A DNA stretch of 37,772 nt from an uncultured Oscillospiraceae bacterium (GTDB lineage Bacteria; Bacillota; Clostridia; Oscillospirales; Oscillospiraceae): assembly GCA_900763965.1 (NCBI GenBank), contig CAAFMG010000036.1, positions 1 through 37,772 on the forward strand. Reading direction: 5' to 3'. The notes below the pieces were generated by a model. It did not search any database. It was given only the letters and a program-made list of their open reading frames with translations, and was not told the origin of the DNA. Below, piece by piece: positions 1 to 7,122 of this stretch. Numbering within the stretch: position 1 is the first letter of the stretch; the number at the start of each line of letters is the position of its first letter. A program made the position numbers and the translations under genes.

Positions 1-771
1 ATCCTTTTTTGCGTTTTCTGCATAGAGGATCGCCAGACCCTTGAGCAGAAGATCCCGGTCATAGCGAATATTTGTTCGACACATCGGCAGAATAAACTTG
101 GCAATGCCGCCGGTAGCCACTACCGTTGCCCGCTGACCCAGTTCCTCCTCCATCCGCTGCACCATGCCATCAATCATACAGGCAGCGCCCAGCATCAGGC
201 CGCTGCGCATACACTCGGTAGTATTGCGCCCGATGGCGTGCTGGGGCTGATCCAGCTGCAATCCGGGAAGCAGAGCTGTCCGATCGGTCAGGGCATCCAT
301 AGAGATCTTTACGCCGGGACTGATGCAGCCTCCGACAAATGCTCCGGTCTTATCCAGAACAAACATGGTAGTTGCCGTTCCCATATCAATGATGATTACA
401 GGCGGCTTATGCTCCCGCAGAGCCGCTACCGCCCCCACCACCAGATCTGCGCCGGTCTGAGCGGGATTTTCCACCTTAATGTTCAATCCGGTTTTCAGGC
501 CGGGGCCCACCACCAGGCACCGCTTCCCGGTAAGCTTGCGGATCGCGGTTTTAATGGAATTGAGAACCTGCGGAACCACGGAGGCAACAATGGCTCCCTC
601 CAGGGAATCCCGCTGTACGCCATAAATGTCCAATAGATTCTTGATATCCACGCAGTATTCGTCCGAGGTCTTGGTGGCATCGGTACGGATCCGTGCTTCA
701 AAGACGATTTTCAGGCCATCCATGCCCCCAAGGACAATATTGGAATTGCCAATGTCTACAGCCAAAATCAT
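1..771 (-). CDS. coaX: Type III pantothenate kinase, 3' end outside window
   Basis: Phosphorylates pantothenate with ATP in the first step of coenzyme A synthesis, in the cytoplasm. The reading frame runs from an ATG at 771 to the window edge without a stop (257 codons visible), close to the usual length of about 255-260 residues, so only the last few residues are missing. The N-terminus has the ASKHA phosphate motif DIGNSN at residues 6-11. Further in are the family signature AQTGADLVVGA and the second phosphate loop IIDMGTATT, followed by a glycine-rich C-terminal VATGGIAK. Its start overlaps the stop of the upstream phosphodiesterase gene as ATGA (768-771), which suggests translational coupling in one transcript. 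The type III family is insensitive to CoA feedback and does not use the CoaA fold. Assignment is firm. Confidence 0.96.
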   Translation of the reverse strand, partial: MILAVDIGNSNIVLGGMDGLKIVFEARIRTDATKTSDEYCVDIKNLLDIYGVQRDSLEGAIVASVVPQVLNSIKTAIRKLTGKRCLVVGPGLKTGLNIKVENPAQTGADLVVGAVAALREHKPPVIIIDMGTATTMFVLDKTGAFVGGCISPGVKISMDALTDRTALLPGLQLDQPQHAIGRNTTECMRSGLMLGAACMIDGMVQRMEEELGQRATVVATGGIAKFILPMCRTNIRYDRDLLLKGLAILYAENAKKD

Positions 772-1265
772 TCCATTTCCTCCAAATCCTCCTGCCGCAG
801 AATACGGCAGCTTTTAATGGCTCCATTTTCTACTTCGATCAGTCCGGCGCTCCTGCTGCCATAGCCGCAGGAGCCGGGGTTCAGCACCCACAGACCATCC
901 TCTTCCTGGTGGCAGTCCGCAATATGGGTGTGCCCATACAGCACCGCCTGAGCCCGGCAGGCTCGGGCATCCCGCAAAAGTGCTCCCAAGTATTGCTTGA
1001 CATGGTGCCTATGGCCGTGGGTCATATACAGATCCACCCCAAGCACACGCTCGCTCAAGATTTCCGGCACTCCCGGCGGACAGCGGAAAGAATCGCAGTT
1101 GCCCGGTACCTGATAAAAGCGAACATCCGGATAATCTTCATGCAGGGATACTCCGTCATCGTAATAGTCTCCCAAGTGGATCACCGCATCCGGCTTCACA
1201 GCCTCCATACAGCTGTACATAAAGCGCATGGAAGAATGAGAGTCTGACAGCACAAGAATTTTCAT
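768..1265 (-). CDS. YfcE/MJ0936-type metallophosphoesterase
   Basis: A 165-residue calcineurin-like phosphodiesterase of the small YfcE/MJ0936 family. The metal-binding residues are in the expected order: D8-x-H10 in LSDSH, D33 in HLGD, N56 in PGNCD, H83 in THGH and GHTH at 111-114. Characterised relatives cleave phosphodiesters such as bis-p-nitrophenyl phosphate or cyclic nucleotides with Mn or Ni; the physiological substrate is usually unknown. I chose the ATG at 1265 because AAAGGA lies 8-10 bases upstream and because the domain begins at this methionine. An open frame continues 46 codons upstream, but that part would overlap the promoter and has no family similarity. The stop overlaps the start of coaX, so the two are probably one operon. 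Confidence 0.9.
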   Translation of the reverse strand: MKILVLSDSHSSMRFMYSCMEAVKPDAVIHLGDYYDDGVSLHEDYPDVRFYQVPGNCDSFRCPPGVPEILSERVLGVDLYMTHGHRHHVKQYLGALLRDARACRAQAVLYGHTHIADCHQEEDGLWVLNPGSCGYGSRSAGLIEVENGAIKSCRILRQEDLEEME

Positions 1266-1296
1266 GCTACTCGTTCCTTTATTATAAGCTGGATGA

Positions 1297-1305
1297 ATTA
1301 TAGCA
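1297..1305 (-). promoter_or_regulatory. Extended -10 promoter for the phosphodiesterase-coaX operon
   Basis: On the minus strand there is a perfect TATAAT (1297-1302) preceded by TGC (1303-1305), an extended -10 element. No good -35 box sits 17 bases further up. It is 32 bases before the start codon at 1265. Confidence 0.6.
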
Positions 1306-1427
1306 TACCTTGTTAAAAAATGCTGCACCATCCTTCCCGTTTTTTCTGAATCGCTTCCAGGGTACAAATCCCGCCTGCTGCACATATACTGGTTTGACCC
1401 CATTTTTCAGGAAAGGAAGATCTTTGT

Positions 1428-1658
1428 ATGTCCGATTTGGAGCAAACCATTCAGGAAGCGAAAAAAATTGCCCAATCTCCAGAAGGGAAAAAACTGGCAT
1501 CCCGCTTACAGCAGATGGGGGGCACATCTCTTCAGGATGCGCTGCAATCCGCAGCTGCCGGAGATCCCACCGATGCCAAGCAGCTTTTGACCCAGCTTTT
1601 GCGGGATCCCCAGGCCCGTCAGCTTCTGGAGCAGCTGGGAGGCAGCTATGGAAAATGA
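1428..1658 (+). CDS. Uncharacterised 76-aa helical protein, first of a trio
   Basis: I do not recognise a named family. The 76-residue product is hydrophilic and rich in Gln, Leu and Ala, with no signal peptide or membrane segment; it should be almost wholly alpha-helical. A repeating pattern (LLRDPQARQLLEQLGG near the C-terminus) resembles SNPELMQQIQSMAQSLG in the next protein, so the two may be distant relatives; both loosely recall STI1-type helical repeats, which is only a resemblance. The start is supported by AGGAAAGGAAG about 8 bases upstream. Its last 11 bases overlap the next gene, and the third gene begins 6 bases after the second, so the three are very likely co-translated. No clear promoter was found; TATACT at 1385-1390 is a possible -10. 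Function unknown. Confidence 0.75.
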   Translation: MSDLEQTIQEAKKIAQSPEGKKLASRLQQMGGTSLQDALQSAAAGDPTDAKQLLTQLLRDPQARQLLEQLGGSYGK

Positions 1659-1989
1659 TCTGGAGGAGAAGCTGGGAGCCATTCTCAGCAATCCGGAACT
1701 GATGCAGCAGATCCAGTCCATGGCCCAATCCCTGGGGCAGCCTCCCTCTGCCTCACCTTCAGAGCAGAAGAAACCGCCCTTTGACCCGTCCATCCTGCAA
1801 AAGCTTGGTACACTGGCAGGACAAACCGGCATCGACACAGATCAGCAGACACTGCTGGCCGCCCTTTCCCCCTATCTCAGTCAAAACCGGGTCAAAAAGC
1901 TGGAAAACGCCATGCGGGCGGCAAAAATGGCCCGGCTTGCTTCCGCTTTTCTTGGAAACGGCGGTCTGCAAATGCTTTCCGGGAGGTGA
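1648..1989 (+). CDS. Uncharacterised 113-aa helical protein, second of a trio
   Basis: A 113-residue soluble protein of unknown function. The N-terminal third contains SNPELMQQIQSMAQSLG, similar in spacing to the C-terminal end of the preceding protein. A proline- and serine-rich linker (about residues 32-50) then leads to a helical, basic C-terminal part ending in LGNGGLQMLSGR. The start lies inside the preceding gene (overlap 1648-1658), preceded by CTGGGAGG as a possible ribosome site. The stop codon TGA at 1987-1989 is embedded in the Shine-Dalgarno GGGAGGTG of the third gene, an arrangement typical of coupled translation. No cysteine, metal or nucleotide motif is visible. Conserved gene order in related genomes would be the best clue to its role. 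Confidence 0.75.
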   Translation: MENDLEEKLGAILSNPELMQQIQSMAQSLGQPPSASPSEQKKPPFDPSILQKLGTLAGQTGIDTDQQTLLAALSPYLSQNRVKKLENAMRAAKMARLASAFLGNGGLQMLSGR

Positions 1990-1994
1990 ACAAT

Positions 1995-2342
1995 ATGTAT
2001 AACCGCTACATTCCCCAATCCGACGGCAGCTTCCAGCGCAGACGCATCCCGGAACCGATAAGTCATGCCATGCCTGCCCCCTGCCCCAGCGAAATGCCCA
2101 CTGCCCCACCGACCTGTCCGCCTCCAAAACCGTCACGCCCCTCTCCGCCGCCGCGCCCCAGGCCTCGGCCCCGGCAGCCGGAAAGAAATGACAGTATCGG
2201 TGGTTTCCTGCGACAGCTCCTGCCCCGAGATTTTGACACCGGCGATCTGCTGGTGGTGCTTCTTTTGCTTCTCATGTCCGCAGACAGCAGGGAAGATCCC
2301 AATACGGCTCTGCTGACCCTGGCTCTGTATCTGTTCCTGTGA
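1995..2342 (+). CDS. Proline-rich protein with hydrophobic C-terminal segment, third of a trio
   Basis: A 115-residue protein with three parts. It starts with a tyrosine/arginine N-terminus (MYNRYIPQSDGSFQRRR), followed by a low-complexity Pro/Arg tract at about residues 25-60. The C-terminus is highly hydrophobic: a DFDTGDLL motif, a run of leucines and valines, then an acidic turn and a second hydrophobic stretch ending LALYLFL. The C-terminal segment could insert in or lie on a membrane, possibly as a hairpin. I place the start at ATG 1995 rather than the in-frame GTG at 1986, because GGGAGGTG (1981-1988) is then a ribosome site at normal spacing. Small proteins ending in a DF-(E/D)-TGDLL-type hydrophobic tail seem familiar from spore-forming Clostridia, but I cannot name the family, and a sporulation role is only a guess. 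Confidence 0.72.
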   Translation: MYNRYIPQSDGSFQRRRIPEPISHAMPAPCPSEMPTAPPTCPPPKPSRPSPPPRPRPRPRQPERNDSIGGFLRQLLPRDFDTGDLLVVLLLLLMSADSREDPNTALLTLALYLFL

Positions 2343-2354
2343 GCCGCACAAAGC

Positions 2355-2388
2355 AAAAAACTGCCCATGGACGCTTCTCCATGGGCAG
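2355..2388 (-). terminator. Intrinsic terminator of trpS
   Basis: Stem CTGCCCATGGA/TCCATGGGCAG (2361-2388, 11 bp, 6-base loop). On the minus strand it is followed by six T residues (2355-2360) just beyond the trpS stop. On the plus strand no T tract follows, so it serves trpS and not clearly the trio at 1428-2342. Confidence 0.9.
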
Positions 2389-2394
2389 TCATGA

Positions 2395-3408
2395 TTATCT
2401 GGCTACAAAGCCGACCTTCTTATAGACCTTGCGCAGAGTCTTCTCTGCTACATAGCTGGCCTTTTCGGCACCAGCCTTATAGACCTGCTCCAGATAGGCC
2501 TTGTCCTTCATGATCCGGGCAGCCTCTTCCCGGATGGGGCGCAGGGTCTCCACCACAGCCTCGCCTACAGCAGGCTTAAAGACACCGTAGCCCTTTCCTG
2601 CGAACTCCTGCTCGATCTGTTCAAAGCTCTTGCCGGTGCAGGCGGAATAGATGGTCATGAGGTTGGAAACGCCGGGCTTGTTTTCCTTGTCGTAGCGGAC
2701 ACAGTTCTCCGTGTCGGAGTCCGTAATGGCCCGCTTAAACTGGCGCATAATGGTTTCGGGAGTGTCCATAATGATCACTCTGCCTGTATCCTCATTTTCG
2801 GATTTGCTCATCTTGGCAGAGGGATTGGTCAGGCTCATGATCCGGGCACCAACCTTCGGCACAAAGGGCTCAGGCATCTTAAACACATCCCCGTAAACGC
2901 CGTTAAACCGCCGGGCAATGGTATGACACAGCTCCACATGCTGCTTCTGATCCTCGCCCACAGGCACCAGATCCGGCTGGTACAGCAGAATATCTGCGGC
3001 CATCAGACTGGGATAGGTAAACAGGCCGCCATTGATGTTGTCTGCGTTTTTGGCGGACTTGTCCTTAAACTGGGTCATACGGCTGAGCTCACCAAACATG
3101 GAGTAGCACTGGAGCACCCAGCCCAGCTCTGCATGCTGATGCACATGGCTCTGGATAAACAGGGTGTTCTTCTCGGGATCCAGACCGCAGGCAATGTACT
3201 GGGCCAGCTGCTCCAGGGTGCGGCGGCGCAGATCTGCGGGATTCTGGCGGACGGTAATGGCATGGAGATCTGCCATAAAATAGAAGCAGTCATAGTCCTC
3301 TGCCCGCTCCGCCCAGTTTTTCACGGCTCCCAAGTAGCTGCCCAGGGTCAGGTCGCCGGAGGGCTTGATGCCGGAGAGCATTCTCTTCTTGGCTGCGGTT
3401 TCTTCCAT
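2395..3408 (-). CDS. trpS: Tryptophanyl-tRNA synthetase
   Basis: Charges tRNA-Trp; a class I aminoacyl-tRNA synthetase of the dimeric bacterial type. The 337-residue length is standard. The HIGH-equivalent motif is TLGS at residues 21-24 within the GxxPSGxLTLGSYLGA block, and KMSKS is at 199-203 in the context NPSAKMSKSEN. The GEDQKQHVEL segment near residue 151 forms part of the family's adenylate pocket. The gene has its own sigma-A-type promoter (3444-3472) and terminator (2355-2388) and is divergent from gltX. The leader is short and contains no T-box, so tRNA-Trp-dependent attenuation is not evident here. Confidence 0.98.
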   Translation of the reverse strand: MEETAAKKRMLSGIKPSGDLTLGSYLGAVKNWAERAEDYDCFYFMADLHAITVRQNPADLRRRTLEQLAQYIACGLDPEKNTLFIQSHVHQHAELGWVLQCYSMFGELSRMTQFKDKSAKNADNINGGLFTYPSLMAADILLYQPDLVPVGEDQKQHVELCHTIARRFNGVYGDVFKMPEPFVPKVGARIMSLTNPSAKMSKSENEDTGRVIIMDTPETIMRQFKRAITDSDTENCVRYDKENKPGVSNLMTIYSACTGKSFEQIEQEFAGKGYGVFKPAVGEAVVETLRPIREEAARIMKDKAYLEQVYKAGAEKASYVAEKTLRKVYKKVGFVAR

Positions 3409-3443
3409 AGTGTATTACCTCTTTTTCGTTTTTTCGTAGGGTT

Positions 3444-3472
3444 ATCATATCACAGACCTAGGAAAAAGGCAA
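3444..3472 (-). promoter_or_regulatory. Sigma-A-type promoter of trpS
   Basis: Minus strand TTGCCT (3467-3472), 17-base spacer, TATGAT (3444-3449), about 36 bases before the trpS start. It is back to back with the gltX promoter. Confidence 0.75.
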
Positions 3473-3480
3473 TGGTAGAA

Positions 3481-3509
3481 TTGACAATCCACCTTGGGAA
3501 TGCTATATT
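3481..3509 (+). promoter_or_regulatory. Sigma-A-type promoter of gltX
   Basis: A perfect -35 TTGACA (3481-3486), 17-base spacer and TATATT (3504-3509), 36 bases before the gltX start. Confidence 0.85.
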
Positions 3510-3545
3510 ATAAAGAATGAATTTTTAAAAACGAGGTAGATTACT

Positions 3546-5192
3546 ATGGATTATCAGGCTTTGGCTGATCTGCTTTTCCCCGATGTGACCGACACGCCGG
3601 AAGCTCTGGAAGAGCGGTTCCCCCCCAGAAATGTCCCTGAAGGGGCAGTTGTCACCCGTATGGCTCCCTCTCCCACCGGTTTTGTTCACCTGGGCAACCT
3701 GGTGCAAGGACTGACCTCTGAGCGTATGGCGCACCAGTCCGGCGGCATTCTGTTCCTCCGGGTGGAGGACACCGATGCCAAGCGGGAGGTCCCCGGTGCC
3801 GTGGAGGTGCTGATCGACACTCTCAAGCACTATGGCATTCACTTTGATGAAGGCGCTACCCACGATGGTGACAACGGTCTGTACGGCCCCTACCGTCAGC
3901 GCCAGAGAGCCGCCATTTACCATGTATATGCCAAAAAGCTGGTCTCCGAGGGCAAGGCTTACCCCTGCTTCTGCACCGAGGAAGAGCTGACTGCCATGCG
4001 GGAGCAGCAGGAAGCAAATAAGGAAACCACCGGCTACTATGGCAAATACGCCGCCTGGCGTGACCGTCCCATGGAGGACATTCAGGCACAGCTGGATGCC
4101 GGAAAGCCCTGGGTTTTGCGGTTCCGCAGCACCGGCTCCATCGAAAATCAGTTCAAGTTCGATGATCTGGTTAAGGGCAAGCTGACCATTACCGAAAACG
4201 ACGTGGATCATGTTCTGCTGAAGTCTGACGGCATTCCCACCTATCACTTCGCCCACGCAGTGGACGATCATCTGATGCGCACCACCCATGTTGTCCGCGG
4301 CGATGAGTGGCTGCCCACCCTGCCCTTCCATATCCAGCTGTTCCAGGCTCTGGGCTTCAAGCTGCCCAAGTACGTCCACATCGGACCTCTGATGAAAATG
4401 GACGGCACCTCCAAGCGCAAACTCAGCAAGCGTAAGGATCCCGAACTGGCTCTGACTTACTACAAGGCCGAGGGCTTCCCGGTGGAGGCAGTCTACGAAT
4501 ACATCCTCACCATTCTGAACTCCAACTACGAGGACTGGCGGCGGGCTAACCCCGATGCACCTGCCGATTCCTTCAAGTTCAGCCCCAAGAAGCTGAACCC
4601 TGCCGGTTCTCTGTTTGACTATGCCAAGCTCACCGATGTTTCCAAGAATGTCATCTCCAAGATGGACGCTGACAAGGTCTACAGCCTGCTGACCGAGTGG
4701 GCCAAGGAGTTTGACCCTGACTTTGGTCAGAAGCTGACAGCCGATCCGGCATACGCCACTGCCATTCTGGCCATTGGCCGGGGCGGCAAGAATCCCAGAA
4801 AGGATCTGGCTGTCTGGAAGGATGCCAAGCCCTACATGGGATTCTTCTATGATGAATATCTGGAAGCACCTGTATTTGACGAGAAGTTCAGCAAGGCAGT
4901 CATTGCCGATGCGCTGAACCGCTTCCTGGAGCAGTTTGACATGGCAGATGATGCCAACACCTGGTTTGCCAAGGTCAAGCAGATCACCGAGGATCTGGGC
5001 TTCACTTCGGATATGAAGGCCTACAAGGCAGATCCCACCGCCTTCCCCGGCACGGTGGCCGATGTCTCCACCTTCATCCGTCTGGCTGTCACCGGCAAGA
5101 CCAATTCCCCGGATCTGTACACCGTCATGCAGATCCTGGGCTATGACCGCACCGTTGCCAGAATCCGCAGCACCATTTCCAGTCTACAGTAA
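3546..5192 (+). CDS. gltX: Glutamyl-tRNA synthetase, long Clostridia type
   Basis: Attaches glutamate to tRNA-Glu; a class I synthetase. The HIGH motif appears as HLGN (48-51) within APSPTGFVHLGNL, and KMSKS as KLSKR (292-296). Also present is the family's LRVEDTD segment (71-77), which corresponds to LRIEDTD. At 548 residues it is longer than the roughly 470-490 residues of E. coli or Bacillus GluRS. It has an N-terminal extension of about 35 residues before the Rossmann core and a divergent C-terminal anticodon-binding half. That form occurs in Clostridia as I recall. Whether the enzyme is discriminating or also charges tRNA-Gln cannot be read here; no gatCAB or glnS is in the window. Strong promoter and terminator bound it as a single-gene unit. 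Confidence 0.95.
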   Translation: MDYQALADLLFPDVTDTPEALEERFPPRNVPEGAVVTRMAPSPTGFVHLGNLVQGLTSERMAHQSGGILFLRVEDTDAKREVPGAVEVLIDTLKHYGIHFDEGATHDGDNGLYGPYRQRQRAAIYHVYAKKLVSEGKAYPCFCTEEELTAMREQQEANKETTGYYGKYAAWRDRPMEDIQAQLDAGKPWVLRFRSTGSIENQFKFDDLVKGKLTITENDVDHVLLKSDGIPTYHFAHAVDDHLMRTTHVVRGDEWLPTLPFHIQLFQALGFKLPKYVHIGPLMKMDGTSKRKLSKRKDPELALTYYKAEGFPVEAVYEYILTILNSNYEDWRRANPDAPADSFKFSPKKLNPAGSLFDYAKLTDVSKNVISKMDADKVYSLLTEWAKEFDPDFGQKLTADPAYATAILAIGRGGKNPRKDLAVWKDAKPYMGFFYDEYLEAPVFDEKFSKAVIADALNRFLEQFDMADDANTWFAKVKQITEDLGFTSDMKAYKADPTAFPGTVADVSTFIRLAVTGKTNSPDLYTVMQILGYDRTVARIRSTISSLQ

Positions 5193-5197
5193 GCATG

Positions 5198-5227
5198 ACC
5201 CCGGAGGAACCATCCTCCGGGGTTTTT
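5198..5227 (+). terminator. Intrinsic terminator of gltX
   Basis: Stem ACCCCGGAGGA (5198-5208) with TCCTCCGGGGT (5213-5223), 4-base loop, then a run of T (5223-5227). It lies 5 bases after the gltX stop. Confidence 0.93.
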
Positions 5228-5313
5228 CATCCTTCCCTTGCCATTTTGGACTTTGAACAATGTGCAAACACGAAAAATTTTTTCTGTTTTCCTTTTGTCC
5301 GTTTGTCTGTAGA

Positions 5314-5342
5314 TTGACTTTTGCACCGTTTTTGACTATAAT
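5314..5342 (+). promoter_or_regulatory. Sigma-A-type promoter of the cytidylate-kinase-like gene
   Basis: TTGACT (5314-5319), 17-base spacer, perfect TATAAT (5337-5342), about 41 bases before the start codon; AAAGGAGG at 5369-5376 is the ribosome site. The stretch between the gltX terminator and this promoter holds nothing recognisable. Confidence 0.88.
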
Positions 5343-5383
5343 AAAGAAAAGGAAAAACTTATTTCCCCAAAGGAGGCTTTTCT

Positions 5384-6007
5384 ATGGAAAAGAAAATCAT
5401 CACTATCAGTCGTGAGTTCGGTTCCGGCGGCCACACTGTCGGTCAGATGGTAGCCGAGCGGCTTGGCATTCCCTTCTATGACAAGGAATTGGTCGATCAG
5501 ATTGCCGTGGAATCCGGCTTCGCCCCCAAATTTGTGGAAGAGCATGGTGAGCATTCCCCCAGCAGCAGCCTGTTTTCCTACGCCTTTGCCCCTCAGGGCA
5601 TCCCCGGCGTTATGAATGGTCTGTCTACCGCAGATTTTTTGTGGAGCATTCAGTGCAACGTGATTTTGCAGCTGGCTGAAAAAGGTCCCTGTGTTATTGT
5701 CGGACGGAACGCGGACTACATTCTGAAGGATCGTCCGGAAGCAATGCACGTTTTTGTATACGCAGATGTTCCCTTCCGTGCAGAGCGTATTGTCAAGCGC
5801 TATGGTGAATCCAATAAAAGTCCCGAAGCGCGTCTGAATGAAAAGGACAAGCGCCGTCGGGTGAACTATCAGCACTACACCGGCCGCACCTGGGGCCAGG
5901 CGCAGAACTACAATATGTGTCTGGACACCGGCACGCTGGGCATCGAGCAGTGCGTGGATATCATCTGCAACGCTGTGGAGCACTCCAAGAAGGAGCAGCA
6001 TACTTAA
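5384..6007 (+). CDS. Cytidylate-kinase-like family protein
   Basis: A 207-residue P-loop protein of the cytidylate-kinase-like family (Pfam Cytidylate_kin2). The N-terminus carries ITISREFGSGG (7-17), the modified phosphate-binding loop of this family in place of the GxxGxGKS of true CMP kinase. Later there are VIVGRNADYIL and an Arg/Lys-rich lid (EKDKRRRVNYQHYTG). Members are common in gut Clostridia, often in several copies, and their substrate is not established; a nucleoside monophosphate kinase role is inferred from the fold. The gene stands alone between its own promoter and a bidirectional-looking terminator. Confidence 0.88.
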   Translation: MEKKIITISREFGSGGHTVGQMVAERLGIPFYDKELVDQIAVESGFAPKFVEEHGEHSPSSSLFSYAFAPQGIPGVMNGLSTADFLWSIQCNVILQLAEKGPCVIVGRNADYILKDRPEAMHVFVYADVPFRAERIVKRYGESNKSPEARLNEKDKRRRVNYQHYTGRTWGQAQNYNMCLDTGTLGIEQCVDIICNAVEHSKKEQHT

Positions 6008-6013
6008 TCATTT

Positions 6014-6056
6014 CAAAACGGGTATCCGATACCAAGTCGGATACCCGTTTTTCTTT
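6014..6056. terminator. Terminator palindrome, copy 1
   Basis: Perfect 15-bp stem (6015-6029 with 6037-6051) around a 7-base loop, followed on the plus strand by TTTTTCTTTTT, so it ends the kinase-like gene. The stem begins with AAAA, so on the minus strand it gives a shorter TTTT after the hairpin. A near-identical copy is at 7061-7100. Confidence 0.9.
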
Positions 6057-6096
6057 TTATAAAGGCAGTCAAAAAGCTGTATGATGATGCAAAATC

Positions 6097-6648
6097 CTAT
6101 TCCTTCCTGCATTTATCCCTCAGCTTTCGCAGTTTTAAGCCGCAGTAAACGATCAGATATAGATACAGCAGGGTCAGAAGGGTGAGAACCACGGTGAGCA
6201 CAGTTGCCAGTGTGCCGCCGGTTTCCACGCTCCTGACAGAATTCGGAAGGATACAGCACAGAAAGATTATCAGAATCGGAAGCAAACGTGTTTTGATCAC
6301 ATGATCGATCATCTGGATTTTGGAGGCTGGATCGGAGAATATTTCCCCATCGCATTCGGAATCCAGCTGGCTTTTCGGCTTGCGAAAATACAGCCATCCA
6401 ACGCAGGAACCAACATACTCCCAGCCGTAATCCTGAAACATTTGGAAATAATCACTGGTTTGTGTATTGTTTTTATAGTCCAACCGATATGTCACATCAG
6501 CCGGTGCGCATTTTTCAAAAACATAAAAACACGGAGGTGTCATTTTGACCAGCTTCCATCCCTGGCTATGCCGGTCATGCAGCCAGGCTTCTTCCTCTTC
6601 ATAATCTGCTATGGTAAAAAAACGTACTTCTTTTTTCCGATTATGCAT
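6097..6648 (-). CDS. DUF2812 domain membrane protein
   Basis: A 183-residue protein with an N-terminal DUF2812 domain (about residues 1-115). Typical family features are the FFTIADYEEEEAWL start, GWKLVKM, a VTYRLDY strand and a WEYVGSCVGWLYFRKP segment. Two membrane helices follow at about 123-140 and 146-168, and the protein ends in a basic cytoplasmic tail. Its start overlaps the end of the padR gene by 8 bases (6641-6648), so the two are co-translated. DUF2812 proteins are regularly paired with PadR regulators in Firmicutes; the family function is not established. The A+T content is visibly higher than in the neighbours, which suggests acquisition. Confidence 0.88.
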   Translation of the reverse strand: MHNRKKEVRFFTIADYEEEEAWLHDRHSQGWKLVKMTPPCFYVFEKCAPADVTYRLDYKNNTQTSDYFQMFQDYGWEYVGSCVGWLYFRKPKSQLDSECDGEIFSDPASKIQMIDHVIKTRLLPILIIFLCCILPNSVRSVETGGTLATVLTVVLTLLTLLYLYLIVYCGLKLRKLRDKCRKE

Positions 6649-6964
6649 GGATTTCCTCTCCTTTGCTATTTTTATACAACCGCTCGATACGCTTCATTTC
6701 CGTATCCAAAACTTCTTTTCCCAGTTCGGTGATTTGATAAAGCTTCCTTTTTTCTTCCTCATGCGCAAACGCGATCAAACCGTCTTTTTCCATTTTAGAA
6801 AGGGTGCCATACATCGTTCCGGCACTGATGATCAATTCTCCCCCGGTTATTTGTCTGACCCGCTGGCTGATACCGTAGCCATGCTGCGGTTGTTGGAGAC
6901 AGAACAAAATATAAAAGCCGCTTTCTGTCATGGGAACATAAATTCTCTTTATTTTACTGTCCAT
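6641..6964 (-). CDS. PadR-family transcriptional regulator
   Basis: A 107-residue PadR-like winged-helix repressor of the short type. The winged helix spans about residues 12-85: ESGFYILFCL, GYGISQRV, the family signature GTMYGTLSKMEKDGLI, and the wing with EEEKRKLYQITELG. A short C-terminal helix probably mediates dimerisation. The start at 6964 is set by AAAGGAGG just upstream; an open frame upstream covers the promoter and is not coding. A perfect palindrome overlaps the -10 and spacer of its promoter (7008-7036), so the protein most likely represses itself and the co-transcribed DUF2812 gene. The inducing signal is unknown. Confidence 0.92.
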   Translation of the reverse strand: MDSKIKRIYVPMTESGFYILFCLQQPQHGYGISQRVRQITGGELIISAGTMYGTLSKMEKDGLIAFAHEEEKRKLYQITELGKEVLDTEMKRIERLYKNSKGEEIHA

Positions 6965-7007
6965 GAATAGCCTCCTTTCCACTCTTATATATCGAGGTTC
7001 TATATAT

Positions 7008-7036
7008 AATATATCGAGACTCGATATATTTGTCAA
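7008..7036 (-). promoter_or_regulatory. padR promoter with overlapping palindromic operator
   Basis: Minus strand TTGACA (7031-7036), 17-base spacer, TATATT (7008-7013). The stretch 7008-7030 is a perfect palindrome with 11-base arms (AATATATCGAG and its complement) around one base, covering the spacer and -10. A further half-site TATATCGAG lies at 6988-6996, between the -10 and the ribosome site. This is the classical layout of an autorepressor operator. Confidence 0.85.
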
Positions 7037-7060
7037 GTACTTTCTCAGATAAATGAAACG

Positions 7061-7100
7061 CAAAACGGGTATCCGGCGTCAAGTCGGATACCCGTTTTTT
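7061..7100. terminator. Terminator palindrome, copy 2, downstream of mrp
   Basis: Stem of 14 bp (7062-7075 with 7085-7098) and a 9-base loop. It matches copy 1 over 39 bases with four differences, all transitions in the loop region. It lies beyond the mrp stop; minus-strand transcripts get only TTTT after the stem, whereas the plus strand has T6. It probably ends mrp transcription. Confidence 0.75.
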
Positions 7101-7122
7101 CTTATGTTTTGATCCTATACAA

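Noticed and set aside
2110..2175. Repeated CCxCC runs that look like a tandem DNA repeat
   Set aside because: They encode the Pro/Arg-rich stretch of the third small protein; unit length is irregular, so this is coding low complexity, not a satellite.
3525..4379. A 284-codon minus-strand open frame
   Set aside because: Antisense to gltX, which has clear motifs, promoter and terminator.
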